DNA of 64,000 nt from Rhodopseudomonas pseudopalustris (GTDB taxonomy: Bacteria; Pseudomonadota; Alphaproteobacteria; Rhizobiales; Xanthobacteraceae): positions 62,001 to 126,000 of the forward strand of contig NZ_FODT01000002.1 in the NCBI RefSeq assembly GCF_900110435.1, in the 5' to 3' direction. This document shows positions 56,507 to 64,000 of the stretch, piece after piece. Under the pieces are notes generated by a model. It saw only the letters and a program-made list of their open reading frames with translations, had not been told where the DNA came from and did no database searches. Numbering within the stretch: the stretch's first letter is position 1; each line of letters opens with the position of its first letter. The translations under genes and the position numbers were made by a program.

Positions 56507-57379
56507 TCAGGCGTGTGCGAAGTCCCAATACAGCTTGCGCGCTTTGGCGAAGAACGGCCCCGGCTGCAGCGAGCGGTCGTCGATCCGGATCACCGGCGTG
56601 ACCTTGGCGAAATTGCCGCTGGAGAAGATTTCGTCCGCGGTCTCGAAGTCGTGATAGCTCAGCGTCGTCTCGCGCACGACGACACCGTCGCCGCGCAGCA
56701 GGTCGATCACGCGCTGCCGTGTCACCCCGTTGAGGAAGGTGCCGTTCGGCGCCGGCGTGTAGACGACGCCGTCCTTCGCCATGAAGATGTTGGAGTTGCC
56801 GAGTTCGGCGATGTTGCCGAGCATGTCGCGCAGCAGGCAATTGCCGAAGCCGCGGCTCTGCGCCTCCATCATCGCGCGCGAATTGTTGGGATAGAGACAG
56901 CCGGCCTTGGCGTCGACCGGCGCGCACTCCGCAGTGGGCCGGCGGAACGGCGACAGCGTGATCGCGAGGCCGGTCGGCTTCGGCATCGGCGCTTCATAGA
57001 TGCACAGGCACCAATTGGTGGTCTCCGGATCGAACAGCACGCCGCCGCCGGATCCGTTCTGCGCCCAATACATCGGCCGAATGTACAGCTCGGCATCGGC
57101 GTCGAAGCGCTTCAGGCCGTCGCGCACCAGGCCGAGCCAGGTGTCGGCGTCGACCACCGGCTTCAGCCTGAAGTTGATCGCCGACTGATTGATCCGCGCG
57201 ATATGCCGGTCGAGGTCGGGCGTCACGCCCTCGAAGGCGCGCGCGCCGTCGAACACCATCGAGCCGAGCCAGGCGGCGTGGGTGCGCGGCCCCATGATCG
57301 GCACATTGCCGTCGTGCCAGTCGCCTTCGAAGAACGTCCACGTCTTGGAGAAGCTGATCGGTGCAATTGCGGGAGTCAT
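56507..57379 (-). CDS. Class IV aminotransferase, branched-chain type
   Basis: 290 residues from the ATG at 57379, minus strand; the frame is open upstream to the ligase stop. The PLP fold is seen in FFEGDWHDGNVPIMGPRTHAAWLGSMVFDGARAFEG, the Lys region near DAKAGCLYPNNSRAMMEAQ, where the PLP Lys is in VDAKAG, and the GNIAELGNSNIFM segment. Branched-chain or D-amino acid specificity cannot be told apart. It lies 77 bp after the acyl-CoA synthetase gene and may make the amine or 2-oxo acid for the nearby pathway. Confidence 0.86.
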   Translation of the reverse strand: MTPAIAPISFSKTWTFFEGDWHDGNVPIMGPRTHAAWLGSMVFDGARAFEGVTPDLDRHIARINQSAINFRLKPVVDADTWLGLVRDGLKRFDADAELYIRPMYWAQNGSGGGVLFDPETTNWCLCIYEAPMPKPTGLAITLSPFRRPTAECAPVDAKAGCLYPNNSRAMMEAQSRGFGNCLLRDMLGNIAELGNSNIFMAKDGVVYTPAPNGTFLNGVTRQRVIDLLRGDGVVVRETTLSYHDFETADEIFSSGNFAKVTPVIRIDDRSLQPGPFFAKARKLYWDFAHA

Positions 57380-57456
57380 CGTGCTGATCCATTGCTGAGC
57401 GGCCGAGCCGCTGCCGAAGAATTTTAGCAGGTTTCCAACGGGGTCGTTCGCGCGTC

Positions 57457-59277
57457 TCAAAGCCGCAGTGTGCCGGCCGCGATCCGGCGATGCAGGGGCT
57501 CATCGAGCACGACGTAGCCGGCTGCGGTCGCATCGCCGAGATACAGCGGATCGCTCACCACGACGGGATCGAAACCGTCGCGGATCAAATCCTGCTTGTT
57601 CTGCTTGAAGGTGCCGGTGATCTGCAGCGCGGCCTGGATCCGGATGAAGACCGGGCGCGCATAGGCCGGCAACCGTTCTGCGAGATGGCGATGCAGCGCC
57701 GCGAGATCGAAGCGTTCGTCGACGACCAGCGCCGCCATGCCGGCGCGGCCGTCCGTGTGGGGCACCGACACGCCGTAGACGCTGGCGTCGATCACGCCGG
57801 GGCAGGCGGCGATCGTTTCGGCGACCTCGCTCGCCGCGACGTTCTCGCCCTTCCAGCGGAAGGTGTCGCCGATCCGGTCGACGAAATGGAAGAAGCCCTT
57901 GTCGTCGAGCCTCATCAGGTCGCCGGTGCGAAACCACGCGTCGCCTGCGGCGAACACGTCGCGGAGCACTTTCTTCTCGGTTTCGGAATCGTTGGTGTAG
58001 CCTTCGAACCGGCCGCCGCTGTCGCGCGCCTCGCCGATCCGGCCGATCGCTTCTCCGGTTTCGCCGCGGGCGCATCGGATGCACAGCCCGTTCTCGTCGC
58101 GCAGCGGACCGCCGGTCTCGACGTCGAATTTGACGATCGCCGCGGGAAAGCGATGCGCCAGAAACGACGGAATGCGCCCGATCGCGCCGGGCTTGCCCTC
58201 GACATTGTAGAGCGAGAAATTGCCCTCGGTCGACGCGTAGAATTCGAGGATGCGCGGGATCGCAAAGCGCGCCTGGAACGGCTCCCAGATCTCGCCGCGC
58301 AATCCATTGCCGCAGCATAGCCGCAGCCGATGCCGGGTGTCGCCGTCGGATGGCGGCGCCTGCAGCAGATAGCGGCAGAGTTCTCCGATGTATTGAAACA
58401 GCGTGCAGTCCCAGCGGATGATGTCGTCCCAGAACCGGCTCGCGGAGAATTTCTCGGCGATCACCACCGAGCCGCCCGCCATCAGCATGCTGCCGGTCGC
58501 GACCACGCCGCCGACGCTGTGATAGATCGGCAGGCAGTTGTACATCCGATCGTCCGGTGCGGCGTCGGTCAACCCCGCGAACCAGCCGGCCCAGCCCATC
58601 ACCCGGCGATGGGTGACGCGCGCCGCCTTGGGCAGGCCGGTGGTGCCGGATGTGTAGATCAGCAGCGCCAGATCGTCGATGCCGACGTCGCGCTGCTCCT
58701 GCGGCGTCAGCGCAGCGCTGTCGAGCGCCGCGAGCGCCTGGTCCAGCGCCTTGTCTCCAGAAGTCTCGCCATGGAGCCAGATTCGCGGAGCCGCTCCGAG
58801 ATGCGCGCGGGCGCTCTCCCACGCGTCGACGAATTCCTCGCCGACGATGATGTGTCCGGGCCGCGCGATGTCGATGCAATGCGCCAGCGATGCGCCGACG
58901 AGCTGGGTGTTGATCAGCGCGACCACGCCGCCGACCTTGGTGATGCCGAGCCAGGCTGCGACGTAGTCCGGCCGGTTCGACATCAGCAGGCAGACGACGT
59001 CGCCGATGCCGACCCCGTTCTCCAGCGCCCAGCGCGCATAGCGGTTGATGCGGCGCGCGAGCTCCGCGTAGCTGTAGGAGTCGCGATCCGACACGATCGC
59101 GGGGGAGTTCGGTGCGACGGCTGCCCATTCGTCGACGACGGTTGCGAGCAGTCGCCGCGGCTCCTGCTCGACCCGCGCCGTGATCTCGATCGCCTTCAAC
59201 CAGCTTTTGGCCACCGATGGTTGCGCGCGACGCGTCTGCAGCGCGTCGTCCGTCGCAGGTCTTGCTTGGATGTTCAT
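57457..59277 (-). CDS. Fatty/long-chain acyl-CoA synthetase-like AMP ligase
   Basis: 606 residues from the ATG at 59277 (MNIQARPATDDALQ), minus strand. The P-loop is LLIYTSGTTGLPKAARVTHRR, followed by FYASTEGNFSLYN, the TGDLMRLDDKGFFHFVDRIGDTFRWKGENVA adenylation core and a C-terminal GTFKQNKQDLIRDGF. This is the FATP/very-long-chain acyl-CoA synthetase branch rather than FadD. Overlap in neighbourhood with two carrier proteins and another AMP ligase suggests a role in activating an acyl chain. Confidence 0.88.
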   Translation of the reverse strand: MNIQARPATDDALQTRRAQPSVAKSWLKAIEITARVEQEPRRLLATVVDEWAAVAPNSPAIVSDRDSYSYAELARRINRYARWALENGVGIGDVVCLLMSNRPDYVAAWLGITKVGGVVALINTQLVGASLAHCIDIARPGHIIVGEEFVDAWESARAHLGAAPRIWLHGETSGDKALDQALAALDSAALTPQEQRDVGIDDLALLIYTSGTTGLPKAARVTHRRVMGWAGWFAGLTDAAPDDRMYNCLPIYHSVGGVVATGSMLMAGGSVVIAEKFSASRFWDDIIRWDCTLFQYIGELCRYLLQAPPSDGDTRHRLRLCCGNGLRGEIWEPFQARFAIPRILEFYASTEGNFSLYNVEGKPGAIGRIPSFLAHRFPAAIVKFDVETGGPLRDENGLCIRCARGETGEAIGRIGEARDSGGRFEGYTNDSETEKKVLRDVFAAGDAWFRTGDLMRLDDKGFFHFVDRIGDTFRWKGENVAASEVAETIAACPGVIDASVYGVSVPHTDGRAGMAALVVDERFDLAALHRHLAERLPAYARPVFIRIQAALQITGTFKQNKQDLIRDGFDPVVVSDPLYLGDATAAGYVVLDEPLHRRIAAGTLRL

Positions 59278-59548
59278 GAACGCCAGCCCGACAAGATCGT
59301 GAGAATTGTCGGTGCATCTTACTCGAATGCGACTGCCGATTGATTGCATCGGCCGCAACAAAGCGTCCGCAAGGTAAACAGAACAATTCCGAAAATTCGA
59401 TTCAAATTGTATTCAATTTATCATTCGAAATTAGGGTTAGTTTGTTGTCGATCTCAAAACTTGTTGTCGATTAAACCTCTTCCCTCTAGCTAAGGAGGAT
59501 ACCCGCGGACTGCGTGTTAAGTGCAGCCTCGGATGCGGAGGTGAGCCC
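59278..59548. promoter_or_regulatory. Divergent promoter region and leader of the sulfhydrylase operon
   Basis: 271 bp. An AT-rich half (59390-59470) contains the direct repeat TTGTTGTCGAT at 59442-59452 and 59461-59471, 19 bp apart. The GC-richer half before the ATG at 59549 has two GGAGG blocks (59494-59498 and 59537-59541), each matched by upstream CCTC blocks (59476, 59527). The second GGAGG is the ribosome site. A hairpin CTGCG-loop-TGCAG (59510-59526) lies between. The layout allows alternative pairing that hides or frees the ribosome site. Confidence 0.5.
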
Positions 59549-60853
59549 ATGCGCAACGAAACGATTGCAATTCATGCCGGCTACGATCCCGATCCGACGA
59601 CCAAGGCGGTCGCGGTTCCGATCTATCAGACAGCTTCCTATGCATTCGACAGCGCCGATCACGGCGCCGCTTTGTTCAATCTCGAAACCGAGGGCTATCG
59701 CTACTCGCGGATCGCAAATCCGACCAGCAACGTGCTGGAAAAGCGCGTCGCCGAGCTTGAAGGCGGCGTCGGCGCGCTCGCGGTCGCCAGCGGGCAGGCT
59801 GCGCTGCACTACGCCTTCGTCAACCTTGCCGATCACGGCGGCAATATCGTTTCGGTGCCGCAGCTCTACGGCACGACGCACACGCTGCTGTCGCACGTTC
59901 TGCCGCGGCAGGGGATCATCGGTCGCTTCGCCGAAAGCGACCAGCCCGATGCGATCAAGCGTCTGATCGACGAGAATACCCGCGCCGTCTTCTGCGAGAC
60001 CATCGGCAATCCCGCCGGGAACATCTGCGATATCGAGCGCATCGCCGAGGTGGCGCACCGGCACGGCGTGCCGCTGATCGTCGACAACACCGTTGCGACG
60101 CCGATCCTGCTCAAGCCGATCGACTACGGCGCGGACATCGTCGTGCATTCGCTGACCAAATTTCTCGGCGGCCACGGCACCACGCTCGGCGGCGCAATCG
60201 TCGACAGCGGCCGGTTCGACTGGTCGGCGCAGCCGCAGCGCTTTCCGGCCTTCAACCAGCCGGATCATTCCTATCATGGCATGATCTACAGCGAACATTT
60301 CGGTCCGCGCGCCTATATCGAGCGCGCGCGCAGCGTGTTTCAGCGCACCATGGGGTCGGTGCTGTCGCCGTTCAGCGCGTTTCTGCTGCTGCAGGGGATC
60401 GAGACCGTCGCGCTGCGGATGGAGCGGCACGTCGAGAATGCCCGCAAGGTGGCCGAGTTCCTGCGCGACGATCCGCGCGTCGCCTGGGTGAACTACACCG
60501 GATTCCCCGACAGTCCGTATTACGAACTGGTCCAGAAATATCTCGGCGGCCAGGCGTCGTCGCTGTTCACCTTCGGCATCAAAGGCGGCCTCGAGGCCGG
60601 CAAGAACTTCTACGACGCGCTCAAGCTGGTCACCCGGCTGGTCAATATCGGTGACGCCAAGTCGCTGGCCTGTCATCCGGCGTCGACGACGCATCGCCAG
60701 ATGTCGGCCGAACAGCAGCGCATCGCCGGCGTGTTGCCGGAAACGATCCGGCTGTCGATCGGGATCGAGCACATCTCCGATATCATCGCCGATCTCGACC
60801 AGGCGCTGGCGCAGGCCAGCGGTCAACAGCCGCGCCTTCTGGCCGCGGAATAG
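59549..60853 (+). CDS. O-acetylhomoserine/O-succinylhomoserine sulfhydrylase-like PLP enzyme
   Basis: 434 residues, ATG at 59549 with GGAGGTGA. The Cys/Met metabolism PLP-family features are clear: ETIAIHAGYDPDPTTKAVAVPIYQTASYAFDS at the N-terminus, the YSRIANPTSNVLEKRVAELEGG block, and the PLP Lys in VHSLTKFLGGHGTTLGG. LACHPASTTHRQM and SIGIEHISDIIADLDQAL are typical of the OAH sulfhydrylase (MetY/MetZ) branch. It makes homocysteine or methionine from an acylated homoserine and sulfide or methanethiol. It ends 15 bp before the MetA-type gene that would supply its substrate. Confidence 0.92.
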   Translation: MRNETIAIHAGYDPDPTTKAVAVPIYQTASYAFDSADHGAALFNLETEGYRYSRIANPTSNVLEKRVAELEGGVGALAVASGQAALHYAFVNLADHGGNIVSVPQLYGTTHTLLSHVLPRQGIIGRFAESDQPDAIKRLIDENTRAVFCETIGNPAGNICDIERIAEVAHRHGVPLIVDNTVATPILLKPIDYGADIVVHSLTKFLGGHGTTLGGAIVDSGRFDWSAQPQRFPAFNQPDHSYHGMIYSEHFGPRAYIERARSVFQRTMGSVLSPFSAFLLLQGIETVALRMERHVENARKVAEFLRDDPRVAWVNYTGFPDSPYYELVQKYLGGQASSLFTFGIKGGLEAGKNFYDALKLVTRLVNIGDAKSLACHPASTTHRQMSAEQQRIAGVLPETIRLSIGIEHISDIIADLDQALAQASGQQPRLLAAE

Positions 60854-60868
60854 ACGCGGCGAGGCGGC

Positions 60869-61870
60869 ATGACCCTGCTGTTCGATAAGACCGGTCCGAT
60901 CGACAGCCCGACGCTGGCGCCGGCGAGCGTCGACAATCATTGCCGCAGCCCGGATCGCTCCGCCGCCGCGAGGGTGATCGAGATCGGCCTCGTCAACAAT
61001 ATGAGCGACGCCGCGCTGCGGGCGACCGAGCGCCAGTTCATGCGGCTGCTCAGAGCCGGCTCCGGCGAGCATCTGGTGCGGCTGCACTGCTTTGCGCTGC
61101 CCTCGGTACAGCGTTCGCCGGCCACGCGCCAACGCATCGACAGCCTTTACGCCGACATCGCCGATCTTCGCCACACCCGGCTCGACGCACTGATCGTCAC
61201 CGGCGCCGAGCCGCGCGCGGCGACGCTGCAGAGCGAACCCTATTGGGACGAAATGCGCGCGCTGGTGGACTGGGCCGAGGCCAATACCCGATCGACGATC
61301 TGGTCGTGCCTTGCCGCTCATGCGGCGGTGCTGCATCTCGACGGCATCGAGCGCGAGCGGCTGCCGCAAAAATGCTCCGGCGTCTTTGCCGGCGAACAGG
61401 TGAATGACGATGCGCTGCTGAGCGATCTGCCGTCGCCGCTGAAGGTGCCGCATTCGCGCCTGAACGATCTGGCCGCCGATCGGCTCGCCGCGCGCGGCTA
61501 CGAGGTGCTGACGCATGCGCCGAATGCCGGCGTCGATATCTTCGCGCGCCAGGGCCGCAGCCGCTTCGTGTTCTTCCAGGGGCATCCGGAATACGACGCC
61601 ACCTCGCTGCAGCGGGAGTATCTGCGGGATATCGGTCGCTTCCTGACGGGTGAGCGCCACGATTATCCGGAGTTTCCGGTCGACTATTTCGACGCGGATA
61701 TCGAAGACGCGCTCGATGCGTTTCGCGCAGAGGCCGAGGCGGCGCGGGATCCGGCGATCATCGCCAGGCTGCCGCATCTCGCTTTGCGGCAAGGCACCGC
61801 CGAAGGCATCGAAACCACGGCCAACGCCCTGTTCCGCAACTGGCTGATCTCACTCGCGAGCGAACCATGA
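60869..61870 (+). CDS. Homoserine O-acyltransferase, MetA type
   Basis: 333 residues. The class I glutaminase-like fold of MetA is seen: IEIGLVNNMSDAALRATERQF, LIVTGAEPRAATLQSEPYWDEM, the nucleophile Cys in WSCLAAHAAVLHLDGIER and the His-Glu pair in FFQGHPEYDATSLQREYLRD. It transfers acetyl or succinyl to homoserine; the acyl donor cannot be told. The N-terminal 35 residues are unlike E. coli MetA. Its stop overlaps the flavin reductase start as ATGA. Confidence 0.9.
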   Translation: MTLLFDKTGPIDSPTLAPASVDNHCRSPDRSAAARVIEIGLVNNMSDAALRATERQFMRLLRAGSGEHLVRLHCFALPSVQRSPATRQRIDSLYADIADLRHTRLDALIVTGAEPRAATLQSEPYWDEMRALVDWAEANTRSTIWSCLAAHAAVLHLDGIERERLPQKCSGVFAGEQVNDDALLSDLPSPLKVPHSRLNDLAADRLAARGYEVLTHAPNAGVDIFARQGRSRFVFFQGHPEYDATSLQREYLRDIGRFLTGERHDYPEFPVDYFDADIEDALDAFRAEAEAARDPAIIARLPHLALRQGTAEGIETTANALFRNWLISLASEP

Positions 61871-62388
61871 ACGTGCGGCCGGCAACCATTCCCGCGAGCG
61901 CCACCGGCTCAGCGACCTTCAAGGCCGCGATGCGGCATCTCGCCGGCGGCGTCAGCATCGTCAGCAGCGGGCAGGGCGACGACCGCAACGGTCTGACGGT
62001 GACCTCGGTGAGTTCATTGTCCGCCGAGCCGCCGTCGCTGATCGTCTGCATCAATCGAGATTGTTCGATTCTCCCGGTGCTCCGGGATCAGGGAAATTTC
62101 GGCGTCAACATCCTCGGCAGCGGTCATCGCGAGCTTGCGGATCGCTTCGCCGGCCGCCACGGCATCCGCGGCGCGCAGCGCTACGACAGCGGCGATTGGA
62201 TCGAGCTGGTCACCGGGGCGCCGTTACTGGCCGACGCGCTGGCGGCGATCGACTGCACGGTCGACAGCATCATGGACTGGAACAGCCATGCGCTGGTGAT
62301 CGGCCGGGTCGAAGCGGTCCATTTCCACGACGGGCCGCAGGCGCTGGTGTATTGGCGGGGCGGCTATCTCGACGTCGGCGCCGAATAG
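61867..62388 (+). CDS. Flavin reductase-domain protein
   Basis: 173 residues overlapping the previous gene by 4 bp. The flavin-reductase split-barrel fold is recognised from FKAAMRHLAGGVSIVSSG, NGLTVTSVSSLSAEPPSLIVCIN and FGVNILGSGHRELADRFAGR. Such proteins supply reduced FMN to monooxygenases or act directly on flavin. Tight coupling to sulfur-amino-acid genes suggests use with a flavin-dependent desulfurising or sulfur-oxidising enzyme not in the window. Confidence 0.9.
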   Translation: MNVRPATIPASATGSATFKAAMRHLAGGVSIVSSGQGDDRNGLTVTSVSSLSAEPPSLIVCINRDCSILPVLRDQGNFGVNILGSGHRELADRFAGRHGIRGAQRYDSGDWIELVTGAPLLADALAAIDCTVDSIMDWNSHALVIGRVEAVHFHDGPQALVYWRGGYLDVGAE

Positions 62389-62477
62389 CTCGCCACAGCC
62401 GGGCGACAACGGCGCTTGGGCAAACACCCCCAAATTCCTCACATCGAACTGAGCGATCGTTCTTCTCCCCGCGCGGC

Positions 62478-63836
62478 TCACTCGGGGCGTAGCGAGATCC
62501 GTCCGTGACGCAGCCGCGTCAGCAGGCGCAGCACCGAGCCGTCGATGCCGGCCGCGCTCTTGGCGGCGTTCCGCAGCAGGATCGCCAGCGTGATGAACGA
62601 GATCGTCGTCGCAGCCACCGCACCGGGAATGCCGAACCACGGGATCAGCAGGAAGAAGCCGACGGCGCGCATCAGCACCGTGCCGCCGATGATGGCGAGA
62701 TAGCGGCCCTCGTGTCCCGTCAGCATCAGGATCGAGCCGGACGGGCCTGAGGCCGCTACGGCGGCGGTTCCCGCGGTCAGCATCGCCAGTGCGCCGTAAT
62801 ACGACACGTACTCGGGATTGAAAGCGTAGAGGATCCAGTGCCCGCCGCCGAGCACCACCACCAGGCCGGCGACGATGATCGTCAGAGTCACCAGCGCGAC
62901 CGAATCCAGCAGGCTGTCGAGCTGCCGATGCTGCTGGTTGTAGTACAGGTTCGGAATGTGGCGGGTGGAGAAGATGTAGACCGCGCCGGTCACCATCGCG
63001 AAAGCGTTGGCGATCCGCGTCGTGACGAAATAGGCGCCGGCGACGGAGGGCGAGGTCAGATAGCCGATGATCACCACGTCGGCATATTGATTGGCGGCTT
63101 CGAGCCCGCTCGAGACGCACAGCTTGCTCGACCGTGTGATCCAGGTGCGCAGATCGAAGGTCGATTTGCTTTGGCCGAGGTTCGGAAACTGCACTCGCAC
63201 CCGCCGCCTCAGCAGCGCCATCTGGACCAGGACGGCGAAGCTCGCGGCCGCCGCCATCGCCAGGAAGATCCGGTGAATCTGGATCGGCGCGCCGGTGATG
63301 AAGCATCCGGTCAGATAGAGAATCGGGCAGATCGCCACCAGCAGATAAGTCAGCCCGTCGCCGACGCCGACGCCGACCGCGCTGCGTGTCAGATGACCGG
63401 ACGTCAGAACCAGCGAGAAACAGACCAAATAAAGCGTCGCCGATAGCGCGAGAAGGCTGTCGTGCTCGGCCGCGAACCAGAAGTAGAACGGCACGCCGAC
63501 CAGGGTGACGCCGGCCGCGCAGGCGAGCGCGCTGAAGGTCATCGCGCCTTTCAGCATTTTCTCATCGCCCGCGGAGCCGAATTCGCTCCATGAACGCATG
63601 ATGAAGATCTGCTGTCCGAATGTCGCGATCACGCTGAGCAGGCTGGCCGCGCTGAACAGCATGGAATAACTGCCGAAATCGTGGCGGCTCAGCATGCGTG
63701 CAGCGAGAGTCACCAGCGCGAGATTGACGATGGTAATGGCGACCCGCAACGCCAACGCTCCGGTCATCGCGCGGACCGTGGAGTTGTTGCGCAGTCCGAT
63801 GATTTTCTCGATCGCGACGCTGAACTTCACTCTCAC
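62478..63836 (-). CDS. Polysaccharide flippase-like membrane protein
   Basis: 452 residues, minus strand, with about 12-14 hydrophobic segments. The N-terminus TVRAMTGALALRVAITIVNLALVTLAARMLSRHDFGSYSML, with RLLS/RHDFG after the second span, is the pattern of Wzx/RfbX-type oligosaccharide flippases. The long basic loop near residue 220 (RRRVRVQFPNLGQS) and the last basic tail would face the cytoplasm. No glycosyltransferase gene is seen in the window, so the lipid-linked sugar it moves is unknown. Confidence 0.8.
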   Translation of the reverse strand: MRVKFSVAIEKIIGLRNNSTVRAMTGALALRVAITIVNLALVTLAARMLSRHDFGSYSMLFSAASLLSVIATFGQQIFIMRSWSEFGSAGDEKMLKGAMTFSALACAAGVTLVGVPFYFWFAAEHDSLLALSATLYLVCFSLVLTSGHLTRSAVGVGVGDGLTYLLVAICPILYLTGCFITGAPIQIHRIFLAMAAAASFAVLVQMALLRRRVRVQFPNLGQSKSTFDLRTWITRSSKLCVSSGLEAANQYADVVIIGYLTSPSVAGAYFVTTRIANAFAMVTGAVYIFSTRHIPNLYYNQQHRQLDSLLDSVALVTLTIIVAGLVVVLGGGHWILYAFNPEYVSYYGALAMLTAGTAAVAASGPSGSILMLTGHEGRYLAIIGGTVLMRAVGFFLLIPWFGIPGAVAATTISFITLAILLRNAAKSAAGIDGSVLRLLTRLRHGRISLRPE

Positions 63837-64000
63837 TCAACCTGGTCGGGCGACACTGATGCGGGTTTCATCCGATGGTTTTCGGCCGACGGATATTCGC
63901 GGGTTCGCCGAATGACGTTGCGCCGTCGGCGCTCTGGCGTGCTGTGACAACTTATCCTATCTGGGGCCGGATTGATCCAATTTGAAATGATAATTGCGTG

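Noticed and set aside
59470-59545. SAM-II riboswitch before the sulfhydrylase gene
   Set aside because: GCGTGTTAAGTGCAGC recalls the SAM-II core, but I could not find the two strands of its first stem at the right positions.
59486-61792. 768-codon minus-strand open frame
   Set aside because: Antisense to the sulfhydrylase and MetA-type genes; no motif or ribosome site.

Overview
The window is high-GC alphaproteobacterial DNA. Its gene content points to a purple non-sulfur phototroph of the Rhodopseudomonas palustris group: a form II RubisCO operon (cbbFPTAM), feoAB, a fixR-nifA pair and a molybdenum nitrogenase cluster ending in fixABCX. The gene calls rest on protein motifs. The species group is inferred from the combination and order of genes, not from a marker gene. 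I saw no tRNA, rRNA, CRISPR array, insertion sequence or replication origin.

Layout. (1) 1-6.5 kb: an amidase with a five-gene branched-chain-type ABC transporter, probably for import and hydrolysis of short amides. An iron-type alcohol dehydrogenase lies at 6.75-7.94 kb. (2) 8.1-14.7 kb: cbbF-cbbP-cbbT-cbbA-cbbM, closed by two tandem terminators. (3) 15-19 kb: small hypothetical genes, feoA-feoB behind a possible FNR/FixK half-site, and a convergent YqeB-like gene. (4) 19.1-46.4 kb: the nitrogen-fixation regulon. The order is fixR, nifA, fdxN, nifB, fdxN2, an IscA-type gene, TPR, LRV-FeS, nifZ, nifZ2, nifT, a small protein, a SIR2-like gene, nifHDKENX, a DUF269 gene, a CCE_0567-type gene, fdxB, nifQ, a second IscA-type gene, nifU, nifS, nifV, nifW and fixABCX. 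Five sigma-54 -24/-12 promoters, each with one or two TGT-N10-ACA NifA sites, precede fixR, fdxN, nifH, the second IscA-type gene and fixA. The NifA protein carries the cysteine signature of the oxygen-sensitive class.

(5) 46.4-59.3 kb: an accessory stretch built around carrier proteins. It starts with a DUF2478 gene. A divergent set follows: cupin and acyl carrier protein against acyl-CoA dehydrogenase and an amino acid:[carrier protein] ligase. A second divergent set holds carrier protein, AMP ligase and FabG-like reductase against an acyltransferase-like gene and a ThDP enzyme. A class IV aminotransferase and an acyl-CoA synthetase complete it. I read this as one or two uncharacterised non-ribosomal pathways that load amino acids or short acids onto small stand-alone carrier proteins. 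It is the best candidate for an undescribed system in the window. (6) 59.5-62.4 kb: an O-acetylhomoserine sulfhydrylase-like gene, a MetA-type acyltransferase and a flavin reductase, tightly linked behind a leader with alternative pairings around the ribosome-binding site. (7) 62.5-63.8 kb: a polysaccharide flippase on the minus strand.

How it fits together: CO2 fixation by the Calvin cycle and N2 fixation are the two main reductant sinks of anaerobic phototrophs. FeoAB would supply Fe(II) for Fe-S proteins, FixABCX would supply low-potential electrons, and NifA with sigma-54 would switch on the nif and fix operons together. Dispersed inverted-repeat elements occupy several intergenic gaps.
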